DNA from: SKZT01 sp964478625
GTDB lineage: Bacteria; Desulfobacterota; Desulfobacteria; Desulfobacterales; SKZT01
Reading direction: 5' to 3'
DNA: 64,000 nt
NCBI GenBank assembly: GCA_964478625.1
Contig: CAYZJH010000009.1
Coordinates: 23,542-87,541 of the forward strand
Positions 17,499 through 26,832 of this stretch are shown here, piece by piece. Under the pieces are notes generated by a model, which saw only the letters and a list, made by a program, of their open reading frames with translations, was not told the origin of the DNA and made no database searches. The translations under genes were made by a program, and so were the position numbers. Every line of letters begins with the position of its first letter. The first letter of the stretch is position 1.

Positions 17499-18190
17499 GC
17501 AATCAATGCCTCAATTTGTTCATCTTCAAGACTGTCAAATGGAGGCATGTTTTTGTAAGGGGTTCTCAGCTGCTTTTTAAAATTTTCCCTGGTTGTCGGC
17601 CATTGACTGACCGGAAAAAAATTTTTCTGAAAAAGCCCTTTTAAACCCGGACCAATCCTGGTGTCTTCCGTTTCCGTAAAATGACAAACAGAGCAGCTTC
17701 GGTCAAAAATTTCACCACCTTTTACCACGAGTTCATTCAAAGGCTCCCCTTTTGAAATCATTTTTTTCCCATGAACCATTTCTGCTCCGAAATAGCCGAT
17801 CACCGTTACAATCCCTACACAGATAAAATAAATCAACACGTTGCCGAATGTTGCTTTTTCGGATTTTCGAGCTGAAAGCCAGGCAATGAATAAAATCACA
17901 AAAAGAGCCATTGACAAAATCAGTTTCCACCGAATCGGTAAAATCCATGCACCTGCGAAAAAGTGCTGCCAGTCGCCATAGCCCATTGCCGCGGTAGGAA
18001 TAACAGAAATCAATGCCAGGCCTGAACAATGCCTTGCAGTCTGAGTCATGTTCACACTTTGAGCTATCCAAGCAAGGAATCCGAAAATGAATGTTCCCAA
18101 AACCATTCCAATGGTCAAATGAACCAAGACCGGATGAAGAGGATGATGATAGCCAAAATCTGCTAAAATTTGATAAACCGAGTCAATCAT
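17480..18190 (-). CDS. Membrane-anchored monohaem cytochrome c with DUF2231-type domain
   Basis: 236 residues. The N-terminal part has four helices (about 15-40, 52-70, 80-105, 118-138) with histidines in HHPLHPVLVHLTIG, typical of DUF2231 membrane domains. A periplasmic class-I cytochrome c domain follows, with the haem motif CSVCH at about 167-171, RIGPGLKGLF, and the axial methionine region PYKNMPPFDSL. It ends DEQIEALIAYMETL as usual for class I cytochromes. It probably moves electrons at the membrane; partners are unknown. It is the last gene of the der-rarA-tatD-nudix run and overlaps the NRDE gene tail to tail. Confidence 0.88.
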   Translation of the reverse strand: MIDSVYQILADFGYHHPLHPVLVHLTIGMVLGTFIFGFLAWIAQSVNMTQTARHCSGLALISVIPTAAMGYGDWQHFFAGAWILPIRWKLILSMALFVILFIAWLSARKSEKATFGNVLIYFICVGIVTVIGYFGAEMVHGKKMISKGEPLNELVVKGGEIFDRSCSVCHFTETEDTRIGPGLKGLFQKNFFPVSQWPTTRENFKKQLRTPYKNMPPFDSLEDEQIEALIAYMETL

Positions 18191-18223
18191 GCCATTGTCT
18201 TTTATTTTTTTATTTTTTAAAGA

Positions 18224-19072
18224 TTACGAATCACCGAGATAGTTATCTTTCAACATACCTGATAAAACATCAAGGGAATCTATATCTGGCATTTTGAAAT
18301 TGAATACAAGGGAAACAAAAGCCATGACGATTCGAAAAGTCACCCCCCAGAGTATCTCTTTTTCTCTTTGGTTTTGAAAGATAAAGCAGGGAAAATTATC
18401 AAAATCACGGTTTAATTTTCTTTTGATTTTTAGTGGATAGGAAATACGAAACCGAACATAGTTTTCAGGATTAAAAAACAACCGAAGCGGAATAATTACA
18501 ATTTTATCGACTTCTTTGTTGGGATAAAATCGCTTCTGGCAATCCGCCCATCCGACCATGGGGTATATTTCTTTTTTGAACATCCGAAGACGATGTGAAG
18601 GAAGTGGTCCGAGAAATTTGACTCCCAAAGGATTCAGTCTCATTTCCTCGAAACTTTCACGAAGGCTGATGGCCATCATCAGCGAGAGCCAACGTGCTTC
18701 TTCAGGCCGGTTTTTTTTCCACATGGGCCAATATGGCCATCCTGAAAGGGGCAGTCCCGGAAAAGCCATTATTTTTGACAGGTGAAAATCGAGGCGAGGC
18801 GTAATTCCACCTCCCGGAAAACACAAATCCCCGGGTTGCGCCACTTTTTTGGATCTTTTATTCAGCACTATGGATGGTTCCGGAGATTTTCCATTCAGAG
18901 AATAATTTCCGATCAAAAACAAAACCGATGACACAGTGGGTGAAGAATTATGGTTTTCAGGAATAAATCGCTCTTCCCGATTTTTTTTCTCCAGCACCCG
19001 GATGATCCGTTCCTTTAACACATAAGGATTTTTTAAAAGGGTCAGGGAATTTTTTTCCAGAGACAATTTCAT
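18224..19072 (-). CDS. Nudix hydrolase, CoA-pyrophosphatase-like, with long insertion
   Basis: Cytoplasmic Nudix protein, 282 residues. The sequence shows LCFPGGGITPR at about 98-108, as in CoA pyrophosphatases (FPGG). The catalytic REXXEE helix occurs as LRESFEEMRLNP at about 145-156, after an unusually long insert of about 35 residues containing a tryptophan-rich segment (LSGWPYWPMWKK). LGPLPSHRL downstream is the UPF0035/CoAse-type LxxxxS signature region. Hydrolysis of CoA or an NDP-X is likely, but the broken Nudix box leaves substrate and activity open. Five bases downstream of the TatD-like gene. Confidence 0.8.
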   Translation of the reverse strand: MKLSLEKNSLTLLKNPYVLKERIIRVLEKKNREERFIPENHNSSPTVSSVLFLIGNYSLNGKSPEPSIVLNKRSKKVAQPGDLCFPGGGITPRLDFHLSKIMAFPGLPLSGWPYWPMWKKNRPEEARWLSLMMAISLRESFEEMRLNPLGVKFLGPLPSHRLRMFKKEIYPMVGWADCQKRFYPNKEVDKIVIIPLRLFFNPENYVRFRISYPLKIKRKLNRDFDNFPCFIFQNQREKEILWGVTFRIVMAFVSLVFNFKMPDIDSLDVLSGMLKDNYLGDS

Positions 19073-19077
19073 AGCAG

Positions 19078-19899
19078 TTATTCGAATTTAAAGTGTTGAG
19101 TCATTTCAGGATTAAAAAATTTGAATGCATTGGCCCAAGTCAAACTTCTAATATTTCTTTCGGAAAATTCCGTATTGGTCTGTCCTTTTAATAACCTGTA
19201 GAGATCATCATAAAAAGTAGTACCGGAATCCGTGTTGCACATGATTTTATCCAATTGATCCGGATATCGTTCAACAATCTTTTCCAAATCCCTTAAAGAA
19301 GCTTTCACAGGGCTCAGTGTAACACCGGCCCAAAACCCTGCTTTCAAAACATAGCCAATATTTTCAGGGTTGCAATGATCAATCACGGTAATTTCCTCCA
19401 ACCCCGGATAGGAATTAAAAACTCTCAACGTCTCAAAAGTGATTTCAACCTTATTGTTACGAGGAGTATGAACTCCGATCCTGATCCCCTTCCCTTTAAG
19501 CTTGCTTGCCAAAGCCAGTTGTTTGGCAAATATGACTTTTTCCTTGGAATGTCCGGTTTCCAGCCCAATTTCACCTAACCCAAGGCAAAAAGAATTTTCC
19601 AAAAACGGCGTCAGAATGCTTTCCAAATCCTGAACCTTTATTTCAGAAGGGATATTGCGAGGGTGGATACCTGCAAGAAAATAACAGGGCAAACCTTGTT
19701 TGTTAAGTTTTTGAATTAACTCGGCCTGGGCTTTTAGATAATTCTTTAGATCCCGAACCGACTCAAGGTTTATCCCAAGGGCCCAGGACACGGCCACACA
19801 CCCTTTGGCTTTTAGCCAATCAATCTGCTTTGGGTTGTCCTCCTCGATATGATCCAGGTGAACATGGCTATCGATAAAGGTCGGTTGAAAGGTATCCAT
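19078..19899 (-). CDS. TatD-family metal-dependent hydrolase
   Basis: TIM-barrel metallohydrolase of the TatD family, 273 residues; members are 3'-5' nucleases or D-aminoacyl-tRNA deacylases. Metal ligands are visible in order: DSHVHLD (about 10-16), LGLGEIGLE (about 109-117), a histidine in GVHTPRNN, VIDHCNPEN and the late aspartate in MCNTDSGT (about 225). The core is more divergent than in housekeeping TatD. The gene sits between rarA and the Nudix gene on the same strand. It is co-oriented with genome-maintenance genes, consistent with a nuclease role but not proof. Confidence 0.8.
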   Translation of the reverse strand: MDTFQPTFIDSHVHLDHIEEDNPKQIDWLKAKGCVAVSWALGINLESVRDLKNYLKAQAELIQKLNKQGLPCYFLAGIHPRNIPSEIKVQDLESILTPFLENSFCLGLGEIGLETGHSKEKVIFAKQLALASKLKGKGIRIGVHTPRNNKVEITFETLRVFNSYPGLEEITVIDHCNPENIGYVLKAGFWAGVTLSPVKASLRDLEKIVERYPDQLDKIMCNTDSGTTFYDDLYRLLKGQTNTEFSERNIRSLTWANAFKFFNPEMTQHFKFE

Positions 19900-19976
19900 T
19901 TATTATCCCTTTTTCAGATTTCAGTAAATATAATAACAATTTTACAGGCATCCGGGTACCGAAAATATGATGCAGG

Positions 19977-21344
19977 TCACCGATGCTTTTCCTTATTTCT
20001 GATTTCCCTCCACTTATCAAGACGCTGCTTGATTATCTTTTCATATCCTCTTTCAGTCGGCCAATAAAATAGGATCTCTTTAAGCTTCTCCGGCAGATAG
20101 TGCTGGGCTGCGTACCCTCCCTCAAAGTCGTGCGCATACTTGTAGTTTTTTGCATATCCCAGATCTTTCATCAGTTTGGTCGGTGCATTTCTGATATGCA
20201 TGGGAACCGGCAGCGATCCCGACTTCGAAGCAGTATCAACTGCTTTTTTAAACGCCGTATAAATGCTGTTGCTTTTGGGAGCCACGGCTAGGTATACTGC
20301 GGCATGAGCCAAAGCAAGGTCTCCTTCGGGAGAACCCAGAAAACGGTAAGATTCCATGGCATTTATGGCCATCGTAAGTGCGTGGGGATCGGCATTTCCA
20401 ATATCTTCCGATGCAAACCGAACCATTCTTCGAGCCAGATAAAAAGGATCTTCTCCAGCCCCCAGCATGCGTGCCAACCAATAAAGCGCAGCATCCGGGT
20501 CACTTCCACGAAGGCTTTTATGGAATGCAGAAATGAGATTGAAGTGCTCTTCGCCGTTTTTATCATAGACCATCGCCTTTTTACCCAGAACCGTTTCCAC
20601 ATCTTTCAGTGAGATTTGTCCTGCCCGCGATTGCCCTCCTTCAGACTTTTCTCTGTCACCGATTTTTTGTATCCAAACAGATAGAGCTTCAAGATTGTTC
20701 AACCCCATACGTGCATCACCATCTGAAATAGCCGCCAGATAGGTCAGTGCTTCCGAGGCAAGATTCAAGCCAAGTTTGCCGAGTCCATTGGAACCATCAT
20801 TAAGTGCGCGGGTTAAAATCTTTATGATATCGTCATCTGAAAGTCGTTTTAATACCAAGACCCTGCACCGGGACAACAAAGGTGCAATGACCTCAAATGA
20901 AGGATTTTCAGTGGTTGCACCAATTAATGTGATCAATCCGCTTTCAACATGCTGAAGAAAAGCATCCTGCTGAGATTTGTTGAAGCGATGAATTTCATCG
21001 ACAAAAAGGATGGTTTTTCTTGCATGCAGTCTCTGCTGTTTCCGGGCCTCATCGATTACCGAGCGGATTTCCTTCACACCCGAAAGAACTGCGGAAAAAT
21101 GGATAAAATAAGATTCAGTTTCACCGGCGATCATTCTTGCCAATGTTGTTTTTCCGCATCCTGGGGGCCCCCAGAGGATCATGGAAAAAACCTGATCCTC
21201 CTCCAAGGCCCTTTGCAGCAATGTGCCTTTCCCAACCACATGCTCCTGGCCGATAAATTCATGAAGTTTTGCCGGGCGCATTCTTTCCGCTAAAGGTTTT
21301 GAGGCTTCTTCAGTCTGTTTGGCCTGATCTTGAAAAATCTCCAA
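19977..21344 (-). CDS. rarA: Replication-associated recombination protein RarA/MgsA
   Basis: Clamp-loader-like AAA+ ATPase acting at stalled replication forks (MgsA/RarA/WRNIP1 family), 455 residues. It begins with PLAERMRPAKLHEFIGQEHVVG (typical of the family), Walker A GPPGCGKTTLARMIAG (about 55-70), Walker B ILFVDEIHRFNKSQQDAFL (about 107-125), sensor GATTENPSFEV and arginine finger LLSRCRV. The C-terminal tetramerisation and helical region includes SFHKSLRGSDPDAALYWLARML-type sequence and ends with YLPEKLKE. Nineteen bases separate it from der upstream. Confidence 0.95.
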   Translation of the reverse strand: MEIFQDQAKQTEEASKPLAERMRPAKLHEFIGQEHVVGKGTLLQRALEEDQVFSMILWGPPGCGKTTLARMIAGETESYFIHFSAVLSGVKEIRSVIDEARKQQRLHARKTILFVDEIHRFNKSQQDAFLQHVESGLITLIGATTENPSFEVIAPLLSRCRVLVLKRLSDDDIIKILTRALNDGSNGLGKLGLNLASEALTYLAAISDGDARMGLNNLEALSVWIQKIGDREKSEGGQSRAGQISLKDVETVLGKKAMVYDKNGEEHFNLISAFHKSLRGSDPDAALYWLARMLGAGEDPFYLARRMVRFASEDIGNADPHALTMAINAMESYRFLGSPEGDLALAHAAVYLAVAPKSNSIYTAFKKAVDTASKSGSLPVPMHIRNAPTKLMKDLGYAKNYKYAHDFEGGYAAQHYLPEKLKEILFYWPTERGYEKIIKQRLDKWREIRNKEKHR

Positions 21345-21362
21345 TGATACTCCCTGCCGATA

Positions 21363-22739
21363 TTATTTTTTTTTACGGCCTCTTTTCCTTTTTTTAGAAC
21401 TTTTATTACTGAAATTAAAATCATCCAGGCTCCCGGTTCTTTGTCTCAGAAATAATCGAATCGGGGTTTTATCAAGACCGGTGGCTAAACGGACCTGGTT
21501 CGTAAGGTATCGGGTATAAGAAAAATGAACCTCTTCCGGATAATTGACAAAACAGACAAAGGTCGGAGGGCCTGATGACACCTGGGTGCCATAATAGAAT
21601 TTGATCCTGCGCCCCTTCACTAATGAAGGTTCATTAGCTCTGATTGCATCTTCAAGTATTCGGTTAAACCTTCCGGTACCGATGCGTGTATTATACTGTC
21701 TGTAAACTTCCCTGACAGCAGGAAAGATTTTGTTTATTTTTTGACCTGTTAAAGCTGAAATGGTCATCGACGGAGCATAATTCATAAACTTTGACGCCTC
21801 ACGAAGGTCAGCCAAATATTTCCTGGCAGTCGCCCTGTCTTTTTCAACAATATCCCATTTGTTCAGCAATAGAATGCATCCGCAGCCTCTTTCATGAACA
21901 TATCCGGCAATGGTCATGTCCTGGTCGGTGATTCCCTCCGAAGCATCCATGATAACCAATGCAACATGGCAGCGATCAAGGCTTTTAATGGCTTTGATGA
22001 CTGAAAACTTTTCCAGTTTCTGCTTAACTTTTCCTTTTCGTCGAATACCGGCCGTGTCAATGAAAAGATAAGTCTGATCATGGAATCGGTAAACCGTATC
22101 TACAGCATCACGAGTGGTTCCGGCAATATCACTGACTAAAAGGCGGGGCTCCCCTAAAATCCGGTTGATCAGGGAAGACTTACCAACATTGGGCCTTCCC
22201 ACTACTGCAATTTTAATCAGATCTTCTTCTTCGGAGGGATCTTGCTTAGGCAAAACACGAATCAGATCATCTAAAAAATCAGAAACGCCATATCCATGGG
22301 CTGCCGAAACCGGATAAGGATTCTCAATTCCAAGCCGATAAAAATCATAAAGCTCCTGCTCCTGGCCTGGCCCATCCACTTTGTTCACCACATGGAAAAC
22401 CGGTTTTTTCACTCCTCGCAATAAATCAACCAATTCCTGATCAAATGGGGATGGCCCAGCTTTTCGATCCAGAACCAGCACTACTGCATCTGCTGAAATG
22501 ATCGCCTGGTTGACTTGAAAACGAATGTCTTCTGCGAAATCATCCCTATCATCGGCTAAAAATCCCCCGGTATCCACCAGGGTAAATTCAACATCATCCC
22601 AGACCGCATCCCGGTAATTGCGGTCTCTGGTAACTCCCGGAAGATTATCCACCAAAGCATTTTGTGACCTGGTAATTCGATTAAAAAGGGTCGACTTTCC
22701 GACATTTGGGCGACCCACAATGGCGACGACAGGTTTCAT
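21363..22739 (-). CDS. der: GTPase Der (EngA), ribosome assembly
   Basis: Double-GTPase required for 50S ribosome biogenesis, 458 residues. First G domain: GRPNVGKSTLFNR (about 8-20), DTGG, NKVD; second: GRPNVGKSSLINR (about 181-193), DTAG, NKWD. A C-terminal KH-like domain starts around 350 and the tail ends in the basic KSSKKRKRGRKKK. The ATG at 22739 is the only good start and the gene appears to open the minus-strand run der-rarA-tatD-nudix-cytochrome. Confidence 0.97.
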   Translation of the reverse strand: MKPVVAIVGRPNVGKSTLFNRITRSQNALVDNLPGVTRDRNYRDAVWDDVEFTLVDTGGFLADDRDDFAEDIRFQVNQAIISADAVVLVLDRKAGPSPFDQELVDLLRGVKKPVFHVVNKVDGPGQEQELYDFYRLGIENPYPVSAAHGYGVSDFLDDLIRVLPKQDPSEEEDLIKIAVVGRPNVGKSSLINRILGEPRLLVSDIAGTTRDAVDTVYRFHDQTYLFIDTAGIRRKGKVKQKLEKFSVIKAIKSLDRCHVALVIMDASEGITDQDMTIAGYVHERGCGCILLLNKWDIVEKDRATARKYLADLREASKFMNYAPSMTISALTGQKINKIFPAVREVYRQYNTRIGTGRFNRILEDAIRANEPSLVKGRRIKFYYGTQVSSGPPTFVCFVNYPEEVHFSYTRYLTNQVRLATGLDKTPIRLFLRQRTGSLDDFNFSNKSSKKRKRGRKKK

Positions 22740-22956
22740 GTCCCTCTAGTTTACCATGGAAAATTTCCGACCTTAACCGGCCGGGATATTCTTAATTCAT
22801 TATTAATTGATCCTCGCTACAATTTCTTAGGTAATTCCCATGACAGCGTCAAATAGTCAACATAAAAAAGTTGACGCACAATCAAGCTAAACGCTATACA
22901 TCTTTTATGGAAAATCATCAAAAAATGATTATTATATTTAGATTATACGAGGGTCA

Positions 22957-23040
22957 CCGTCATGCCGGACTTTATCCGGCAACCAGAAAAACAAGCTTCT
23001 TTAATTCATCTGGATTCGGGCCTTCGCCGGAATGGCGATA
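22957..23040. repeat. Dispersed palindromic (REP-like) element in 416-base intergenic gap
   Basis: The gap 22740-23155 contains a paired element: CGTCATGCCGGACTTTATCC at its left and TTCGGGCCTTCGCCGGAATG at its right, separated by about 40 bases. Each half can fold (GCCGGA...TCCGGC; CCGGcctTCGCCGG-type). The right half resembles the element at 25354-25380 in this window (CCGGCCTTCGCCGG). Such sequences are common intergenic repeats in deltaproteobacteria. The rest of the gap is AT-rich and holds no gene. Confidence 0.65.
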
Positions 23041-23155
23041 CAATGAAACCGATAATTATTAATTCCAAACAATTACGAGAACTTAAGACTGTCGAGATTC
23101 TACCTGAAAATTGAAAACCGCATGTAATCTCTTTTCAGCACTGAGGACTAATGAC

Positions 23156-24130
23156 ATGCCATATGAAAAGGAACTTTCAGCGGCCATTACCGCAGTAAAA
23201 CAAGCTTCAAGAATCTGCAAAATGGTATCCGAAACCTCATCGTCTATCACTTCCGTAAATAAAGAAGACCGCTCACCAGTGAGTATTGCGGACCTGGCAA
23301 GTCAGGCTTTAATTACTCAGGTACTGCGAAACCATTTCCCCGATGACCCTATCGTGGGTGAAGAGGAGGCCAAAACGATCCAGAAACATGAACATCTGGG
23401 AAAAAAGGTTTTGGAACTGGTAAACTTGGAGGTAAATACCCTGAATCTCGAAAACCTGATGGAAATTGTGGATTACGGTTCAAAACCATTTAATTCTCAA
23501 AAAAGATTCTGGACTGTGGATCCCATTGACGGCACCAAAGGTTTTCTTAGAGGAGATCAGTTTGCGATAGCCCTTGCCTTGTTAGAGCAGGGGGAGGTCG
23601 TCCTTGGAGTTTTGGGATGCCCCAATTTGGGTTTAGACAATACCAAATCCCAAAACCGTGGAGTATTGTTGTATGCCGTCAAAGGCCATGGAACATATAT
23701 CATGCCTTTGAACGGGCAAAATCCAAAAAGAGTGTTTGTGGATTCGATTACCAAAGTCAGTATGGCCCGTTTTTGTGAATCCGTTGAAAGCAATCATGCC
23801 TCACATGATCAGCACCAAAAAATCGCCGATGCACTCGGAATTACCGCATCCCCATGCAGAATGGACAGCCAGGTCAAATATGCTGCCCTGGCACGGGGAG
23901 AAGCTTCCATTTATCTGAGACTTCCCAGGAAAAAAGACTATAGGGAAAAAATCTGGGATCATGCGGCAGGATCCATCATTGTTGAGGAAGCAGGAGGAAA
24001 AGTTACAGATTTTAAAGGAAACCCTTTGCAGTTTAACCTTGGTAAAAAACTTGAAAACAATATCGGCATTCTGGCAACTAACAGACTTCTTCACGCAAAG
24101 GTTCTTGACGCCATAGCCGAGGTTATCTGA
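23156..24130 (+). CDS. 3'(2'),5'-bisphosphate nucleotidase, Hal2/CysQ-type
   Basis: Magnesium-dependent phosphatase of the inositol monophosphatase superfamily, expected to convert 3'-phosphoadenosine 5'-phosphate (PAP) to AMP. 324 residues. Metal-site motifs are IVGEEEA (about 64-70), DPIDGTKGFLRGDQF (about 123-137, the Hal2-type signature) and WDHAAGSIIVEEAGG (about 265-279). The Hal2-like GTKGFLRG and the length favour PAP phosphatase over inositol phosphatase. The start is the ATG at 23156, with GAGG twelve bases upstream; an in-phase upstream TTG (23111) adds an unlikely leader. Monocistronic by spacing. Confidence 0.9.
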   Translation: MPYEKELSAAITAVKQASRICKMVSETSSSITSVNKEDRSPVSIADLASQALITQVLRNHFPDDPIVGEEEAKTIQKHEHLGKKVLELVNLEVNTLNLENLMEIVDYGSKPFNSQKRFWTVDPIDGTKGFLRGDQFAIALALLEQGEVVLGVLGCPNLGLDNTKSQNRGVLLYAVKGHGTYIMPLNGQNPKRVFVDSITKVSMARFCESVESNHASHDQHQKIADALGITASPCRMDSQVKYAALARGEASIYLRLPRKKDYREKIWDHAAGSIIVEEAGGKVTDFKGNPLQFNLGKKLENNIGILATNRLLHAKVLDAIAEVI

Positions 24131-24264
24131 ACTTATTAAAACCTTTCAGGAGGAACAATTCAAACAGCAATTTCATCTACCCTCAACCGGTGCCGAAAAT
24201 CGTTCAGTAACCTGATGAGGAGAGTGCATCGGTCTATTTAAGGAAAAAAGGATACCCGTTGATC

Positions 24265-25011
24265 ATGACGCAATACAAAATTCATCCCATTGTGGTGGGA
24301 ACAAAAATTTTCGATAAAACCATGATGACTTACCAGCATGGTGGCGGAGAACAATACGTCATTCCGATATACTCTTTTTATCTGGAAGGCGGAGATAAAA
24401 AAATTCTGGTGGATACCGGAGAGATGAACCCGATCCGTTCCGAAGACCGTGAAAAAAGTATCGGTGGAAAAATTTATACGTTCGAGGAAGGCCTCTCAAG
24501 ATGGGGGTTAACACCCGAGGATATCGATGTGGTTATCCATACCCATTTGCATAACGACCACTGTGAAAATGATTATAAATGTACCCATGCAACCTTTTAC
24601 GTACATGAAAAAGAACTTGAAAGCATCTATAATCCACACCCCCTTGATTTCAGGTATTTGGAAGACTTTATCACGGATGTGGACGAGGCTGGACAAATTC
24701 AAAGGGTTATTGGCGATCAAAAGATTTTTGACGGCATCGAGGTGATTCACACCCCTGCTCATACGCCCGGAGGGATGACCGTGCTGGTCGATACCACCAA
24801 AGGAAAAGCCGCTATTACGGGTTTTTGTATTATCATGGAGAATCTGGAGCCGCCCAAATCCATTCGGGCCATGGAAATGGAGGTGATTCCTCCGGGGACT
24901 CATGTTAATGCATACGAATCCTATGATATTTTACTTAAAGTGAAAAAATTGGCAGATATTTTGATTCCTCTCCATGAACCCATGTTTGCATCCATAGACA
25001 CCATACCCTGA
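24265..25011 (+). CDS. Metallo-beta-lactamase-fold hydrolase (AHL-lactonase-like)
   Basis: 248-residue MBL-fold protein similar in layout to N-acyl homoserine lactonases (AttM/AiiA group). The dinuclear metal motif HTHLHNDHCEND lies at about 91-102, with a further histidine in IHTPAHTPGG (about 164-173), an aspartate/glycine turn (ITGFCI) and a last histidine in ILIPLHEPMF. The usual aspartate at the fourth site is replaced near AAITGFC, so the substrate is uncertain. TTG at 24259 is an alternative start; I prefer ATG 24265 (GGA at 24250-24252 serves both). No quorum-sensing gene is nearby, so an AHL substrate is only a possibility. Confidence 0.85.
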   Translation: MTQYKIHPIVVGTKIFDKTMMTYQHGGGEQYVIPIYSFYLEGGDKKILVDTGEMNPIRSEDREKSIGGKIYTFEEGLSRWGLTPEDIDVVIHTHLHNDHCENDYKCTHATFYVHEKELESIYNPHPLDFRYLEDFITDVDEAGQIQRVIGDQKIFDGIEVIHTPAHTPGGMTVLVDTTKGKAAITGFCIIMENLEPPKSIRAMEMEVIPPGTHVNAYESYDILLKVKKLADILIPLHEPMFASIDTIP

Positions 25012-25421
25012 TACCGGCATCATGGTATGAAAGCAGTTTTTTGCATGTCATTCTGAGGGAAAGAGTCGCAACAGCTCGATGCTTGAAAAGAAAATGTTTC
25101 CCAAAAAATGGATTGAATCCAAGACGACCGATGAATCTTTTTTCCCGAAGCCGGCCCGGTCATCAGGTCCGGTCTGGAGTTGAAAATAAGATCGTGCCGG
25201 CATTAAGAAAAGATTCTTCCTTGGCCACTGAAGGCATGCCATATCACCGTTTACAAAGTCGGTCTCCTCAGAAGGACAATTTTAATACCTTGCTAATTCC
25301 TTAACCTGACACCAGTGAGCAAAAGCCGGAATCCATAGGATAGAGCCATCGGACTGGATACCGGCCTTCGCCGGTATGACATCAAAAGATTCTTCCAACT
25401 AAAATCGCTCAGTTTAGTTAA
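25012..25421. repeat. Intergenic region with REP-like palindromes
   Basis: A 410-base gap with no convincing gene. It carries ATACCGGC-CTTC-GCCGGTAT (25358-25377), a perfect 8-bp hairpin flanked by CTGG and GAC; GCCGGAATCC at 25325-25334; and ATACC...GGTAT around 25012-25027 followed by the motif GTCATTCTGAGGGA near 25047-25060 that is typical of dispersed intergenic repeats. The sequence in between (25080-25260) translates to low-complexity peptides and looks like eroded repeat DNA. Confidence 0.6.
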
Positions 25422-26804
25422 TTATGAAGGGAAAATTTTACCGGGATTGAGAATACCGTTGGGATCAAAAACCTTTTTGATTTTCTTCATCAAAGCCAAT
25501 TCCGCGGGCCCGATCTCCTTTTGGATAAAAGGCATTTTCGTAATACCGATTCCATGTTCACCCGAAATAGTTCCACCGAGTTGAAGGGTGTAATCAAAAA
25601 GGGCCTCTATGGTCCTTTCGGCGATCTTCACCACTTCAGCATTTCGTCTGTCCAGCATAATGTTAAAATGGATATTGCCGTCACCCGCATGCCCAAAAGC
25701 CACAATCATCAGGCCTGTTTCTTCTTTCAATGCCTTGATTTTACGAACCATGTCGGGAATTTTGCTTCTTGGCACCACTATATCTTCGTTGATCTTATCA
25801 GGACCATATTTGAACAACGCCGGAGAAATCGCTTTTCTGGCTCTCCACAGTTTCTGGGAATCGAGGGGATTTTGTGCCACAAAAATTTCCATGGCTCCCA
25901 TCCGTTCACAAATGGCCCGCAGTTTTTCAATTCCTTCAGTCACTTCATGACGAGACCCATCTACTGACAATATCAGCAAACCTTCAGCAGTTACCGGAAG
26001 TCCTATTTTTAAGTGATTTTCCACGCATTGTATGGAAGCATTGTCCATAAATTCGATATTCCGCGGGATGATACTCTGACGAATAATTTCAGAAACCGTA
26101 TCCGCAGCATCTTCCATAAATTTAAAGCTTGCCGTCATCGTGCCTACCGTCTCCGGAAGGGGGAGCAGTTTCAAGGTCATGGCTGAGATAATCGCAAGGG
26201 TTCCTTCCGAACCGATGATCAGCCTTGTAAGATCATATCCCACAACCCCTTTTGCCGTGCGCACCCCTGTATGGATAATTTCTCCCGTGGGTAAAACTGC
26301 TTCCAGGCCCAGCACATAGTCTCTTGTGACACCATATTTGACTGCCCTGGGGCCTCCGGCACACTCGGCAACATTTCCACCCAGGGTTGAAAAATCAGAA
26401 CTTGCAGGATCCGGTGGATAAAATAATCCCAATTTTTCCACGGCAGCATGAAAATGCCCTGTGATAACTCCGGGTTCTACATCAGCAACCAAATTGTCAG
26501 TATCTATGGAAATGATATGGTTCATCCGTGATGTGGCGATAACCACCCCTCCATGAACAGCTACTGATCCGCCCGTCATACCGGAGCCTGCTCCCCGAGG
26601 GACAACAAAAAACTTTTCCTCATTGGCCAGTTTCAGGATGGAGGAAATTTGCCGGCTGTTCTCGGGAAAAACCACAGCATCAGGAAAATACATGCGAGTT
26701 GCAGCATCATAACCATAACAGGCCACATCCTCTTTCTTGCAGGTGCATTGTTCTTTTCCGACAATGGATTCGAGGCTCGCATATATGGATCTGGAAATGG
26801 CCAT
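25422..26804 (-). CDS. FAD-binding oxidase, GlcD/D-lactate dehydrogenase type
   Basis: FAD-linked 2-hydroxyacid oxidoreductase (FAD_binding_4 plus FAD-oxidase C), 460 residues. Related enzymes oxidise glycolate or D-lactate and pass electrons to an iron-sulfur partner. The FAD-binding part has VVPRGAGSGMTGGSVAVHGG (about 65-84), YPPDPASSDFSTLGGNVAECAGG (about 131-153) and VLPTGEIIHTG. The C-terminal part contains FGHAGDGNIHFN and GGTISGEHGIGITKM (about 415-429), the usual signature with catalytic histidines. No GlcE/GlcF or iron-sulfur subunit adjoins. It starts 28 bases after the dnaA stop and may be co-transcribed with it. Confidence 0.92.
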   Translation of the reverse strand: MAISRSIYASLESIVGKEQCTCKKEDVACYGYDAATRMYFPDAVVFPENSRQISSILKLANEEKFFVVPRGAGSGMTGGSVAVHGGVVIATSRMNHIISIDTDNLVADVEPGVITGHFHAAVEKLGLFYPPDPASSDFSTLGGNVAECAGGPRAVKYGVTRDYVLGLEAVLPTGEIIHTGVRTAKGVVGYDLTRLIIGSEGTLAIISAMTLKLLPLPETVGTMTASFKFMEDAADTVSEIIRQSIIPRNIEFMDNASIQCVENHLKIGLPVTAEGLLILSVDGSRHEVTEGIEKLRAICERMGAMEIFVAQNPLDSQKLWRARKAISPALFKYGPDKINEDIVVPRSKIPDMVRKIKALKEETGLMIVAFGHAGDGNIHFNIMLDRRNAEVVKIAERTIEALFDYTLQLGGTISGEHGIGITKMPFIQKEIGPAELALMKKIKKVFDPNGILNPGKIFPS

Positions 26805-26832
26805 GGGATATATTGAGTAATGTTGTTTTTAG

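Noticed and set aside
25041..25304. 87-aa plus-strand frame
   Set aside because: Covers eroded repeat sequence (GTCATTCTGAG-type), low-complexity translation, no ribosome binding site.
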